The notes under the pieces are model-generated. The model was given only the letters and a program-made list of their open reading frames with translations, ran no database searches and was not told where the DNA came from. From Myxococcus terminator_A (GTDB taxonomy: Bacteria; Myxococcota; Myxococcia; Myxococcales; Myxococcaceae): DNA of 64,000 nt. The translations under genes were made by a program, and so were the position numbers. Numbering within the stretch: position 1 is the stretch's first letter; the number at the start of each line of letters is the position of its first letter. Positions 1 to 9,147 of the stretch are shown piece after piece. Where the stretch lies: NCBI GenBank assembly GCA_049194865.1, contig JBLZWL010000057.1:49056-113055 (forward strand), given 5' to 3'.

Positions 1-174
1 CTTCAGCGCCTGGGTGAAGAGCGTCGCGACGCCTTCCGGCGCCAGGCCCAGCAGGGCGTTGTCCCGCACCGTGGCGCCGGACACATCCACCGGCGCCACC
101 GGGTAGCGTGGCGCCTGCGACCGGCAGGCGCCAACGAGGACGACGCAGAAGGCGAGCATCAGGGCCGGCTTCAT
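1..174 (-). CDS. Lipoprotein, N-terminal part only (runs off the window)
   Basis: An open frame of 58 codons starts at an ATG at 174 and is still open at the window edge. The N-terminus (MKPALMLAFCVVLVGAC) is a classic lipoprotein signal with lipobox VGAC, so the mature protein should begin at Cys17 and be membrane anchored. The visible remainder continues RSQAPRYPVAPVDVSG and shows no domain I can name. A signal peptide in frame with uninterrupted coding sequence makes this a real gene start. Its function is unknown. Confidence 0.7.
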   Translation of the reverse strand, partial: MKPALMLAFCVVLVGACRSQAPRYPVAPVDVSGATVRDNALLGLAPEGVATLFTQALK

Positions 175-241
175 CGCTCCCCCAGGCTAACACCCGGAGA
201 CAGCCCGTGCCGGCCAATCCCACCCTCCGCGACGAACCGTG

Positions 242-2434
242 TCAGCCCTCTCCCCCTTCGGACGGGCTCCGGGTCGCGGGAGGCGCGGCCTCTCGCACCT
301 CGTGCGACTCACTCGCCTGCGTCGACTCGGTGGCCGGCGGAGGCGGAGCAACGTCCCGGTGCGGCTCCTCGGTGGGCGCGGCCTCGGCGGCGGGAGCGGG
401 ACGCGCCTCCTCCGTGGATTCGGCGAACTCCGGAGGAAGGGCGGGAGCCCCACTCTCGGAGGTACTGACCGGAGCGCCACCCGACTCTTCCGAAGGAGCC
501 GCGCTGGCCTCACCCGACGGCGTGGCACCCTCGCTCGAAGGAGCGGCACCCGCCTCACCCGGAGTCGCGATGGCACCCTCGCCCGACGGCGCGGCGGCGG
601 CGTCACCCTGGGGAGCGGCGCTGGCCTCACCCGGAGCCGCGGCGGCACCCTCGCCCGCGGGCGTGGCTCCCGCCTCGGCGGCCTTGTTGCCACGGCCGCG
701 GCGACCGCGACGACGACGGCGGCGACGCTTGCGGTCACCCTGCGCGGCATCACCGCCCTCGGCGGATCCACCCTCCGGACGAGCTCCCACGAAGGCGCTG
801 GCGGCCTCGAGGTCGTCGTCCTCGTCCTCGTCCCCGTCCTCGCCCTCATCGTCCTCGGAACCCGTGGACTGCGGCGGGGACACGGGCTCGGCGGGGAAGC
901 TCTCCCGGCCCTCGGCGGCGGACTCACCACCCGCGCGCGCCTCGGCACCGTCGGAGGAGACCTCGACCTCGTCACCCGACGAACGGGCCTCGCGCTTGTC
1001 GCGCTCCCGCTCCCGGCGACGCTTCTCGCGGGGAGGACGCTCCGGCCGCTCCGACGACGCGGCGGCGGCGACGACCTCCGGAGACTCATCCTCGCCCTTC
1101 TGCTTCTCGCGCTGACGCTCCTCGCGGCGCTTCTGGGCCTCCTCGGCGTCCAGCTTCGCGGCCTCGAAGAAGCTCTCGTCGACCTCGTACAGCTCCACCC
1201 GGGTGACGGTGACGGCCGTCTCGGCCTCCAGGAACTTCTCACCCAGGGCGTCGCCGCACCACAGCATCACCAGCGAGCCGCTGGCCTGCGCCTCGGTGCG
1301 CGCATCCCCGCGCACGTCGCCCGCGCTCACCAGCAGACCCACCTGCGCCGAGTAGTGGCTCAAGTCCCTCCGCAGCTCCTGCACCGACTTGCGGTCGATG
1401 GCCGGCGCGCCCTTCAGCATGCGCACCGCGTAGCGCAGCTCCACGCTGCCCTCGCGCTTGCGCGCCGTGAGCAGGGGGCCTTCCTTGGAGCGCTTGGCCA
1501 CCTTCAGCTCGCGGAAGCCCAGCCCGTGCATCATCTTCACGACGGACTTCTCGAACGTGCCCACGTCCGCTTCGCCCAGGCGCTTGCGCAGCCCGCGCGC
1601 CACGGCGCGACGCGCGTCCTTGAGCGACGTGCGCAGCGTGGCCAGCAGCGCGGCGTCCACCACCGGCTCGCCCGCCACCGCCGTGGCCGCCGTACGGGCC
1701 AGCACCGGCCGCCCGGCCTCCAGGGGAATGCCCAGCGCCTGCGCGAACGCGGCCTGCAGCTCCAGCGACGGAGCCTCGCTCGGCGAACCCGCGCGCTCCA
1801 GCGTCACCTCTCCGGAGTCCTTGTTGAACGCGTACTGCGGACGGCGACCCGCGTCGATGCGACGCTGGTTGTCCTCCAGGAGCGCCGTGAGCACCGCCTC
1901 CACCGTGAGGTCCTCGGCGCACAGCTCCTTGCTCCGGGCGCGCTCGATGATGGCCTCGGTGCGCAGCCCGGCTTCGGCGTCGCTGAGGATTTCGAACACC
2001 ACCTCTGGCAGCGGCGGGAAGCGCTTGCGCTTTCCACCCCGCTCCTCGTCCTCGTCCCTCCGACGCTTGCGCTCGCTGCCTCGGCCCGCCGCACGCACAT
2101 TGTCCGTGCGTGGCTCCGGATGCCGCTCCACGGGACGCAGCGGTGGCAGGTCCTCTTCCGGATTCGGCTCGATTACGCCAGTCTGCGCCAGGGCCTCCAC
2201 ATCCTCGGGAATCGACCAATCCACCAGCGCGAAGGTGTCCTTCGCGGTCACAATCACCTTGCGGTCCCTCGTGCGACGCGCCATGGCGGCGAGACGCGAG
2301 AGCATCGTCACCTCAGGCGTCTTGCCGACGTGGGAGAGCAGGCTTTGTTGGATGGACTTCTCGGTGATTTCAAGGAAGTGGAGGGGACGACCTTCGCTCT
2401 CCAGGATTCGGAGCGCGGCCTCGTAAAATGTCAT
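242..2434 (-). CDS. HARE-HTH protein with Mrr-like domain and acidic/basic repetitive tail
   Basis: This 730-residue protein has three parts. Residues 1-75 (MTFYEAALRILESEGRPLHF, then SIQQSLLSHVGK) match the HARE-HTH winged-helix fold of bacterial RpoE-delta, ASXL and restriction proteins. Residues about 290-420 resemble an Mrr-type PD-(D/E)xK nuclease: FEKSVVKMMHGLGF, a central beta-strand block, then a QVGLLVSAGDV strand. The expected D and QxK catalytic signature is not evident, so the domain may bind DNA without cutting it. Residues about 430-730 are low complexity: acidic stretches, an Arg-rich run (RKRRRRRRRGRRGRG) and many copies of a GEASAAP-like unit. A sigma70-like promoter lies just upstream. 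The role is probably chromatin- or transcription-related; this is inferred. Confidence 0.8.
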   Translation of the reverse strand: MTFYEAALRILESEGRPLHFLEITEKSIQQSLLSHVGKTPEVTMLSRLAAMARRTRDRKVIVTAKDTFALVDWSIPEDVEALAQTGVIEPNPEEDLPPLRPVERHPEPRTDNVRAAGRGSERKRRRDEDEERGGKRKRFPPLPEVVFEILSDAEAGLRTEAIIERARSKELCAEDLTVEAVLTALLEDNQRRIDAGRRPQYAFNKDSGEVTLERAGSPSEAPSLELQAAFAQALGIPLEAGRPVLARTAATAVAGEPVVDAALLATLRTSLKDARRAVARGLRKRLGEADVGTFEKSVVKMMHGLGFRELKVAKRSKEGPLLTARKREGSVELRYAVRMLKGAPAIDRKSVQELRRDLSHYSAQVGLLVSAGDVRGDARTEAQASGSLVMLWCGDALGEKFLEAETAVTVTRVELYEVDESFFEAAKLDAEEAQKRREERQREKQKGEDESPEVVAAAASSERPERPPREKRRRERERDKREARSSGDEVEVSSDGAEARAGGESAAEGRESFPAEPVSPPQSTGSEDDEGEDGDEDEDDDLEAASAFVGARPEGGSAEGGDAAQGDRKRRRRRRRGRRGRGNKAAEAGATPAGEGAAAAPGEASAAPQGDAAAAPSGEGAIATPGEAGAAPSSEGATPSGEASAAPSEESGGAPVSTSESGAPALPPEFAESTEEARPAPAAEAAPTEEPHRDVAPPPPATESTQASESHEVREAAPPATRSPSEGGEG

Positions 2435-2492
2435 CGAGTATTCCCCAAGAATTCCGAACGGTTACAAAAATGTAGGTCCGTATGGGCGGCGG

Positions 2493-2522
2493 ATGCTAGC
2501 CATCGGTAAACAGGCTTGTCAA
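2493..2522 (-). promoter_or_regulatory. Sigma70-like promoter for the HARE-HTH gene
   Basis: On the minus strand a perfect TTGACA (2522-2517) is followed after 18 bases by TAGCAT (2498-2493). This predicts a transcript start near 2486 and a leader of about 50 bases before the ATG at 2434. It lies in the 98-base space between the two divergent genes, so it may also influence the rightward gene. Confidence 0.6.
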
Positions 2523-2532
2523 CGAACCGAAG

Positions 2533-4731
2533 ATGACCCGCATACGCATCGGACAGCGTTGGAAACGCGAACCCTCGGCCTCCCCGCTGGATTCCATCGC
2601 ACTGGAACTGGATGGAGTGGACCTGCTGTCCGGCGCGGTGGAGGAGTCCTTAGCAGAAGTCGTTCCCGCTTTGGTGCGCGCCGTGGCCTCCTTGCGCTTG
2701 GGGGGGCATGGGATGGCCCAGGTCTCCCTGGCGGAGGCCCACCTGGAGCTGGTGCTCCGCAGGGTGGGACCCGAGGTGGAGCTGCTGGTGGCGAGCCTCG
2801 CCCGACCCGCCCGGTTGATGCGCCCCCCCGTGCGAGTGGACGCCGAGGAGCTGACCGAGGCCGTCCGTGGCACCGGCACCCGCTTCCTGTCGGACGTCAC
2901 CCGGGTGGCGCCCAAATCGGTCTCCGGCCCCCTGGCCCAGGCCCTGGCGGAGCCCCTGAAACAGCTCGGTCGCCCGGCGAGGCCCCCTGACGAAGAGCCC
3001 GCCCGCCCCTCCGTGAAGCGGGTGGAGCCGCCGGAGACGCCCGGCTTCGGCTTCGAGCTGAAGGACTCCGGCGCCCGCACCCGTCGCGAGGGCGCGAAGC
3101 GCGGCGCTTCCGGAACCCTGGCCCCCCTGCTGGGCGCGGGCGAGGTGTGGCTGGCGCTGCCCGGCCGGCCCGACGCCTGGAAGGTGCAGGCCCCGCCCTT
3201 CCTCACCGTGCTGGAGCTGTCGCGTCAGGCGGTGGAGCTGACGCGGGCCGTCGAGCTGGGCGAGGCGCGCTTCGAGCTGGAGCCCGCGGGCACCCGGACT
3301 CCCCTGCTCTTGGACCTCAAGACGGGCAAGGCCCGGACGGGGCGCACCGGAACGCCCTTCCCCCTGACGGGCACCACCCTGGCCGCCGCCCTCTTCCACC
3401 TGGGCGAGGCGCTCGCCGCCACCTTCGCGGAGGCGGACCGCGCGCAGGTGAGCAACCCGTATCTGGTGGAGCTGGCGGACCGGTGCCGTGAGGGCCTGTC
3501 CCACCTGAGAGGCGCGGTGGTGCCCCCGGAGCAGACCGGAGCGGCGCGTGAGAAGCGCACGCGGACTCCCCTGGGCGTGTCGAAGCCCCTCAAGGTGCCC
3601 GGTCGGCTGCGGCGGCTGCGGTTTGACAGGCTGTGGGAGCAGCGCGGGCTGGAGGACGCGGAGGAGTCCCGACTGCTGCTGGGACGCCATGGGCCGGTGT
3701 GCTGCTCGCCCCAGGCGACGGTGGCCTTCTCTCGCAAGGACGGCTCGAGGCTGTGGAAGCGGGCGGCGGCGCTGGGAGTGGCGGCGTCCGCGGACGGGCA
3801 CGCTGTGGCGGCGGACCTGTCGCGCGTGTACGGCTTCACGGGCCGGGGCGCGGGCGCGCGCTGGCTGCATGACCACGACGGCATCCCCCTGGGGCCGCTG
3901 CTCCTGCGCAAGGACGGGCTGCTCCTCACGCTCTCCGAGGACCGCACGGTGGTGGCCTTCGCGGAGGCCACCGGCCGCGAGGTGTGGCGGCTCGCGCCTC
4001 CGCGCACGCAGCGAAGCTGGCTGACGATTCAGGGACACCGGGCCCTGGTGACGACGGACTCCGGCTACGTCTACGGGTTGGATTTGGAGGACGGACAGGT
4101 GCGCTACCGGATGCGCGCGCCCATGCCCTTCCATGGCGCCCCCGTGCCGTGGGGACGGCGCTTCCTGGCGCTCCTCGGGCGCGGCTCGCACTGGGCCTTG
4201 CTGCTGGCGGACGCGCACACGGGCGAGGCGGCGTGGACGCACGAGCCCAACCTCACCCACCCCTCGGCGCCGCTGCCGGTGGGCTCGCGCGTGTTCATCG
4301 CCGGAGAGCGGGAGCGCGAGGGCATGTTGCTGTGCCTGGACGCGAAGGGTCAGCGCGTGTGGGAACGGCCCCTGAACCTGGGCCCCGGCCCCTATGCGCT
4401 GGCGCCCATGCCGCGCGCGGTGGTGGTGACGAGCGCCTCGGGCGCCGCGGCGCGGGTGGCCTCGTCCGGCACGGTGGACTGGCGCGTGGGTGCCGCCGGA
4501 GAGCCGCTCATCGGCGCGCTGCCGGCACGCACCGCGAGAGGCGTCACGCTGCTGGCGGGCGAGAAGGTGCGCGCCGTGGACCCTCGCGGAGGCCAGGTGC
4601 TGGCGGAGGTGCGCGCGGGGCTGGGGCTCGTCGCGCTCCAGGCCGACGTGCGCCTCAACCTCTACTTCCTGGACGACACCGGCACGCTGTCCGCGTACCG
4701 GCTGGGCTCCCACTTCACCGTCGTGGAGTGA
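2533..4731 (+). CDS. PQQ-type beta-propeller repeat protein (BamB-like repeats)
   Basis: This is a 732-residue protein. The first ~350 residues are not recognisable. From about residue 370 the sequence forms beta-propeller repeats of the PQQ/BamB kind: DGSRLWKRAAALG, ATGREVWRLAPP, LEDGQVRYRMRAP, HTGEAAWTHEPN, KGQRVWERPLNLGP, GTVDWRVGAAGEP and RGGQVLAEVRAGLG. No signal peptide or membrane segment is seen, so it is probably cytoplasmic, unlike BamB. The start ATG is 98 bases from the divergent HARE-HTH gene and has only a weak ribosome site. It could be a scaffold; its ligand is unknown. Confidence 0.8.
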   Translation: MTRIRIGQRWKREPSASPLDSIALELDGVDLLSGAVEESLAEVVPALVRAVASLRLGGHGMAQVSLAEAHLELVLRRVGPEVELLVASLARPARLMRPPVRVDAEELTEAVRGTGTRFLSDVTRVAPKSVSGPLAQALAEPLKQLGRPARPPDEEPARPSVKRVEPPETPGFGFELKDSGARTRREGAKRGASGTLAPLLGAGEVWLALPGRPDAWKVQAPPFLTVLELSRQAVELTRAVELGEARFELEPAGTRTPLLLDLKTGKARTGRTGTPFPLTGTTLAAALFHLGEALAATFAEADRAQVSNPYLVELADRCREGLSHLRGAVVPPEQTGAAREKRTRTPLGVSKPLKVPGRLRRLRFDRLWEQRGLEDAEESRLLLGRHGPVCCSPQATVAFSRKDGSRLWKRAAALGVAASADGHAVAADLSRVYGFTGRGAGARWLHDHDGIPLGPLLLRKDGLLLTLSEDRTVVAFAEATGREVWRLAPPRTQRSWLTIQGHRALVTTDSGYVYGLDLEDGQVRYRMRAPMPFHGAPVPWGRRFLALLGRGSHWALLLADAHTGEAAWTHEPNLTHPSAPLPVGSRVFIAGEREREGMLLCLDAKGQRVWERPLNLGPGPYALAPMPRAVVVTSASGAAARVASSGTVDWRVGAAGEPLIGALPARTARGVTLLAGEKVRAVDPRGGQVLAEVRAGLGLVALQADVRLNLYFLDDTGTLSAYRLGSHFTVVE

Positions 4732-4762
4732 GGGCGCGAGTCCCACCGCGCCCCCTCCTCCC

Positions 4763-4789
4763 GAAGGCCGCTAGTTCGCGGCGGCCTTC
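4763..4789. terminator. Hairpin between convergent genes
   Basis: There is a perfect 9-base inverted repeat, GAAGGCCGC / GCGGCCTTC, with a 9-base loop. It sits between the end of the propeller gene and the end of the leftward gene and includes that gene's stop codon. It has no long T tract. The position suits a bidirectional terminator. Confidence 0.45.
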
Positions 4790-5685
4790 TTGCTCGGGTC
4801 GATTTCGTCCTCGGGGCGCTCTTCCTGCGTGGCGCCCTCCCACGTCTCGCCCGCGCCCAGCTTCCACTCGGAGGGCACGTCCAGCTTCCACACGTACGTG
4901 GCCGTGGCGTCACCGCCCGAGGCCGCGCGCGAGGAGATGTTGATGGTCATGTCCAGCTTCGCCACCTCGAGGGGCATCAGGTCCAGGTCGTAGTGGCCCA
5001 GCACCATCTGCGGCGGGAACTCCGCGATGAAGCGCTCCGGGTGGTCGATCTTCATCGACGGGTCGGCGCCGCGCATCTCCCCCAGCAGCTTCCCCTTCGC
5101 GTCGGTCAGCTTCCACACCGTGTCGAACGTGGCGCTGGTGATCATCTTGCGCACCTTGCCCTCGTCCTTCAGCAACCGCTGGGCGCCCCACAGCGCGAGC
5201 TGCAACCGCACCTGCGGCTTGCCCATCACCATGATGACGTCCGAGGACACGACATCCAGGCGCATGCCCTTGTCCGTGGCCGTCCACACCGGGCGGTACC
5301 GCCCTTCACGCAGGCTGTCGAAGACCTTGCGCGTGTAGTCGTAGAACGCCTTGCGGTCTCCGGCGCGCTCGTCCTTGCCGCTCTCGGCGCGCTTCTCCAG
5401 CTCCTGGAGGTAGTTGTCGAAGTTCTTGTTGCCGTTGAACGCCTTCAGGTGGTCGTCCACCTGCTCGAAGTAGTTCTTGAAGAAGGGCTTCAGCTCCTCG
5501 CGATACGCGTTGTCGTCAGGATTGACTCGCATCCAGGAGACGCGCTCCAGATAGTCGGCGTGGATGCGCTGGATGTCCGCCTCACGCTGCGCCTCCTTGG
5601 TGCGGGCTGTGGCGCTGCGGTAGCTCATGATGGAGCCAAGCAGCACACCAGCGACGAGGACAATGACTCCGAAATAGCGCTTCAA
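4771..5685 (-). CDS. Membrane-anchored protein of unknown function (TTG start)
   Basis: A 304-residue protein. I place the start at a TTG at 5685 because an AGGAG ribosome site lies 8 bases upstream (5698-5694) and the sequence then opens directly with a membrane segment (KRYFGVIVLVAGVLLGSIMS). In-frame codons further upstream run into the divergent gene and are unlikely to be used. After the single N-terminal helix comes a charged helical region (about 25-130), then beta-rich sequence ending in EEIDPSKKAAAN-like charged residues. The topology suggests a membrane anchor with the body in the periplasm. No family is recognised. Confidence 0.75.
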   Translation of the reverse strand: MKRYFGVIVLVAGVLLGSIMSYRSATARTKEAQREADIQRIHADYLERVSWMRVNPDDNAYREELKPFFKNYFEQVDDHLKAFNGNKNFDNYLQELEKRAESGKDERAGDRKAFYDYTRKVFDSLREGRYRPVWTATDKGMRLDVVSSDVIMVMGKPQVRLQLALWGAQRLLKDEGKVRKMITSATFDTVWKLTDAKGKLLGEMRGADPSMKIDHPERFIAEFPPQMVLGHYDLDLMPLEVAKLDMTINISSRAASGGDATATYVWKLDVPSEWKLGAGETWEGATQEERPEDEIDPSKKAAAN

Positions 5686-5736
5686 GCGGCAGTCTCCTGT
5701 GCGGTGGAGCAGGCAGTGATATGAAAATTCCCCACC

Positions 5737-6771
5737 GTGATCCAGGCCACCGGCACCCACCTGTTCAACTCGCTGCTTCCTCTGGAGGAGGGAGAGCTGT
5801 TGCGCAACCCCCAGGTGGCTTGGGAGGCCTACGGGGAACCGTGCGACGGCAAAGCGGTGGTGCTGCTGCACGACGTGTCTCACTCGCACCGGGCGCTGGG
5901 GCCCGTGGAGGACTCCGCGTACCAGCCGTCTGGGTGGGCGCGGGAGCTGGTGGGCCCGGGGCGGCCGTTGGACCCGGACATCATGCCCATCGTCGTCCCG
6001 AACTTATTGGGCAGCCCCTTCGGGAGCACGTCACCGGCGACGGTGGACATGGAGACAGGCAAGCGCTGGGGGCTGAACCTGCCTCCCCTCACGGTGCTCG
6101 ACATGGCGCGCGGCGTGTCCGCGCTGCTGCGGGCGCGCGGCCTGAACCGCGTCCGGGGTCTGGTGGGCGTGGGGCTGGGAGGACAGGTGGCGCTTCGACT
6201 GGCCGCGCTGTTCCCGGAGCTGTCCGACTCGGTGGTGGCCATCGGCGCGGCGCGGGCGCTCCCGGAGGGCGTGCGCGAGAAGCTGGGACTGGCGTGGCAG
6301 CTGCTCCGCGCGGACCCGGACTTTCGCGAGGGCCTGTACGAGCCGGACGCCCAGCCGCGCAAGACGATGCGGCGGCTGCGGCTGGACTTCCAGAAGCTGC
6401 TGTACGGACGGGAGTACCTGTCCCGGCGCTTCGCTGACGTCGACGCGGCGCGGGCCGCCCTCGACGCGGAGGCCGACGCCTTCTCCGACAGCTTCGATGC
6501 CTCGTCGTGGGCGACGCTGTGCTCGGCCTATGCGGGAGGCGACGTGGCGGACTGCTTCTCGCAGATTCGCGCGCGGGTGCTGCTCCTGGCGGGGAGCTCG
6601 GACGTGCTGGCGCCGGTGAACCGGGTGCGGGACACGTACCACCTGCTCAGCGCCGCGGGCGTGAGCGCGCGGATGGTGGAGTTGCCCGGCCCCGGAGACC
6701 ATGGGGCGCTCTTGATGGAGCCGGAGCGACTGCACGCGCCGCTGGGGGACTTCCTCCGGCGCGTGGGCTGA
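5737..6771 (+). CDS. MetX-like alpha/beta-hydrolase with the nucleophile missing
   Basis: This 344-residue protein follows homoserine O-acetyltransferase (MetX) along its length: NLLGSPFGSTSP, the nucleophile-elbow region, LAGSSDVLAPV and a C-terminal GDHGALL. The usual elbow GxSMGG reads GVGLGG here (residues 144-149), so Gly146 replaces the catalytic serine. The acid Asp289 and His322 of the triad remain. Normal acyl-transfer activity is therefore unlikely, and it may be a pseudoenzyme or have changed chemistry. The start is a GTG at 5737 with no clear ribosome site. It is divergent from the membrane-anchored protein and convergent with udk, ending 6 bases from it. Confidence 0.8.
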   Translation: MIQATGTHLFNSLLPLEEGELLRNPQVAWEAYGEPCDGKAVVLLHDVSHSHRALGPVEDSAYQPSGWARELVGPGRPLDPDIMPIVVPNLLGSPFGSTSPATVDMETGKRWGLNLPPLTVLDMARGVSALLRARGLNRVRGLVGVGLGGQVALRLAALFPELSDSVVAIGAARALPEGVREKLGLAWQLLRADPDFREGLYEPDAQPRKTMRRLRLDFQKLLYGREYLSRRFADVDAARAALDAEADAFSDSFDASSWATLCSAYAGGDVADCFSQIRARVLLLAGSSDVLAPVNRVRDTYHLLSAAGVSARMVELPGPGDHGALLMEPERLHAPLGDFLRRVG

Positions 6772-6777
6772 AGCCGG

Positions 6778-7416
6778 CTACTCGCGGGGCTGCGGCGCGG
6801 AGAGCTTCCCGCGCAAGGCGCCCACCAGCATGCTGATGGCGATCTCGTTGTTGCCGCCGTGCGGGATGATGATGTCCGCGAAGTGCTTGGACGGCTCCAC
6901 GAAGCCCATGTGCATGGGGCGCACGTGGCGCAGGTACTGGCTGACGACGTGGTCGAAGTCGCGGCCCCGGTCCTTGATGTCGCGGGTGAGGCGCCGGAGG
7001 ATGCGCAGGTCATCGTCCGCGTCGACGTAGATCTTCACGTCCATCTCGTCGCGCACTTCCTTCATGTGCAGGACGAGGATGCCCTCGATGAGGATGATGT
7101 CCCCCGGGTCCACGCCCATGGTGCGGGGCTGACGCGACGAGGTGACGAAGTCATAGACGGGCTTCTGGATGGGACGTCCGGCCTTCAGCTCCCGGAGGTG
7201 CTTCACCAGCAGGTCGGTGTCGAACGCGTCGGGGTGGTCGAAGTTCACCTCCCGGCGGTCCGCGATGGGGAGGTCCTTCAAGTCCCGGTAGTACGAGTCC
7301 TGATCGATGAAGGCCACGCGACAGTCGGCAAGCGCCTCACGGACCTTTCGCGCGACGGTGGTCTTGCCGGACGCGGTGCCACCCGCGATGCCGATAACGA
7401 GGGGTGACGACGTCAT
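6778..7416 (-). CDS. udk: Uridine kinase
   Basis: A 212-residue enzyme that phosphorylates uridine/cytidine with ATP or GTP in pyrimidine salvage, in the cytoplasm. The P-loop GGTASGKTTVA is at residues 12-22. Other family signatures are FIDQDSYYRDL, NFDHPDAFD, the lid Arg-rich segment RRLTRDIKDRGRD and the HADIIIP-like end (FADIIIPHGG). The length is normal. It is the last gene of a leftward run, 11 bases after the MNIO gene, so it is probably co-transcribed with it. Confidence 0.95.
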   Translation of the reverse strand: MTSSPLVIGIAGGTASGKTTVARKVREALADCRVAFIDQDSYYRDLKDLPIADRREVNFDHPDAFDTDLLVKHLRELKAGRPIQKPVYDFVTSSRQPRTMGVDPGDIILIEGILVLHMKEVRDEMDVKIYVDADDDLRILRRLTRDIKDRGRDFDHVVSQYLRHVRPMHMGFVEPSKHFADIIIPHGGNNEIAISMLVGALRGKLSAPQPRE

Positions 7417-7427
7417 TGCGGCGCGAC

Positions 7428-9125
7428 CTACCCTACCGGACGGGCAGGCGCAAGGGTTCGGTCCACTCCTGGGGTGTCACCCAGGCGGATCAGCCGGTGA
7501 TGGAGCCCCTCCGCCAGCACGGCCGGCGCCACCGACGCCGCCTCCCGGGGCCGGGAGGTCAGCTCCCGGAGCAGGTCCGCCAGGCCACGCGACACGCTCG
7601 ACAGCTCATGTCCCGGGGACTTGCGTCGCACCGCGAAGGTCCAGGCCGCCGCCCCCGGGCGCCGAGCCACCTGCGCCAGCGCCTCCAGTCCGGACAGCTC
7701 CAGCTCCCCACATGCCCACGCACGGGCGGTGAGGTGTCGGCGCACGGCCCGGGAGGCGAAGAGCAGCTCGGACAGGTCCGCCGGAAAGCTCCCGGGACGG
7801 ACGTCGTCCACCAGCCCCACCTGTCCCGGGCCCGGAAGAGGCACCGCCTTCATGAACGCGGTGGGCGCCATCATCTCCAGGCTCAGCGCGGCGGAGGCCC
7901 CGTCGTCGGGCCGCTCGCGCAGCCGTCGCATCGCCCAGGCGGAGAAGGTCTGCGCCAGCGAGCGCCCTCCCCCGCCGAAGAGGCTCCGGTACTCGCGCGA
8001 GCTGGTGAAGGCCACCAGGTCCTCGCGCGTGCCCGCCAGCAGCAGCCGAGACAGTGGCCAGTCCTTGTCCAGCGTCTCCGCCACCACGGCCAGGCGGAAG
8101 TCCTGGTCCGCGAGCGTGCCCTCGGGGTCCTCCGTCACGCCCGTGGGGACCAGGCCATGGCCCGCCTCGAACAGCTCCCACGGCCGGCTCTCCTCCGTCA
8201 GCGGAGGTGGAGTGCGCGGCTCGGGGGCGCGCAGGCGCAGCGGAGGACGCTCTCCCGGGGGAATCATCGCGCGCAGCCGGCGCAGCGACACCTGGGCCAC
8301 CTCGGGAGGATGGCCGTCGCCCTCGAAGGTGACGGCGCGCAGCGAGGGACAACGCGGTAGCAAGGACTCCAAAAGCTTGAACAGCTCTTCCCGGACCGGC
8401 TGCGTGTGGTCATCGACGTAGAAGCCGCGCGCACCCCGGCGCGTCACCACGCCGCCCGCGATGTGGATTTCGACGACCTGCTCCAGCGGGAAGCCATCCA
8501 GCCCCGACTCCAGCGGCAGGCCGGAGGCGAGCTGATGACTGAAGAGGTGTCCCAGGTCGAGCAGCAGCGGCAGGCCCGTGCGCGCGTGCAGCTTCGCGAG
8601 GAAGTCGAGCACGTGCCACTCGCCCCGGCGCGCGAGCACCGCGGGGTTCTCCAGCACCAGGGGCATGGAGAGGTGTGACTGGACATGGAGCGCATGCGCC
8701 ACGCAGTCCGCGAGCCCCACCTCGTTGAACGGAGGCGTGATGTAGAGGTAGCCCGGGAACGGCTGGCCCCGCACGTGCCACCAGCCCACGTCATTGCCCA
8801 CCCACGGGCTGCCCACGGCGCGCGCGTGCGCGTCCAGGTCCTTCAACACGGAGGCGGGCTCCAGCTCCGGCCCCCAGAGATTCAGGTGCACGGGATGGAA
8901 GAGCACCGGCACGTCCGCGCGGCGGCTCCACATCTCGGGGAACAGCGAGGCCTGGGCGCGCGCCTCGTCCAGGGACAAGGGAGCGCTGTACTCGACGAAG
9001 TCGAAGAGGCCCGGTGACGCATCCAGCAGCCGGTAGGGCTGCGGTACGTCCGCCGCGCTCAGGTTGCTGCTCAGCCCCAGCCCCCGCCAGGGCAACGTCC
9101 ATGCGTCCGAAACGGCCTGCGTCAT
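7428..9125 (-). CDS. MNIO (DUF692) iron enzyme fused to a C-terminal partner-like domain
   Basis: Of 565 residues, 1-285 are a DUF692/MNIO TIM barrel, the family of MbnB, TglH and BufB that uses two or three irons to modify peptides, usually at cysteine. The metal-ligand motifs are visible: LFHPVHLNL (His77), LVLENPA (Glu159-Asn160), LLLDLGHLFSH (Asp190, His193), EIHIAGG (His221), YVDDHTQPV (Asp239, His240) and FEGDG (Glu268). Residues about 305-565 form a second, mostly helical domain, possibly the substrate-recruiting partner that other MNIO systems encode separately. I see no short precursor-peptide gene beside it. It lies 22 bases after the phytase-like gene and 11 before udk. Confidence 0.85.
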   Translation of the reverse strand: MTQAVSDAWTLPWRGLGLSSNLSAADVPQPYRLLDASPGLFDFVEYSAPLSLDEARAQASLFPEMWSRRADVPVLFHPVHLNLWGPELEPASVLKDLDAHARAVGSPWVGNDVGWWHVRGQPFPGYLYITPPFNEVGLADCVAHALHVQSHLSMPLVLENPAVLARRGEWHVLDFLAKLHARTGLPLLLDLGHLFSHQLASGLPLESGLDGFPLEQVVEIHIAGGVVTRRGARGFYVDDHTQPVREELFKLLESLLPRCPSLRAVTFEGDGHPPEVAQVSLRRLRAMIPPGERPPLRLRAPEPRTPPPLTEESRPWELFEAGHGLVPTGVTEDPEGTLADQDFRLAVVAETLDKDWPLSRLLLAGTREDLVAFTSSREYRSLFGGGGRSLAQTFSAWAMRRLRERPDDGASAALSLEMMAPTAFMKAVPLPGPGQVGLVDDVRPGSFPADLSELLFASRAVRRHLTARAWACGELELSGLEALAQVARRPGAAAWTFAVRRKSPGHELSSVSRGLADLLRELTSRPREAASVAPAVLAEGLHHRLIRLGDTPGVDRTLAPARPVG

Positions 9126-9147
9126 GCGGCGGACCCTAGACCACCGC

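Noticed and set aside
239..2509. A long rightward open frame opposite the HARE-HTH gene
   Set aside because: It has no ribosome site or domain and mirrors the real gene. High GC creates long false frames on the opposite strand.
5686..5889. A longer N-terminus for the gene at 4771-5685
   Set aside because: It would run into the divergent gene, while the TTG at 5685 has an AGGAG site and starts the membrane helix.
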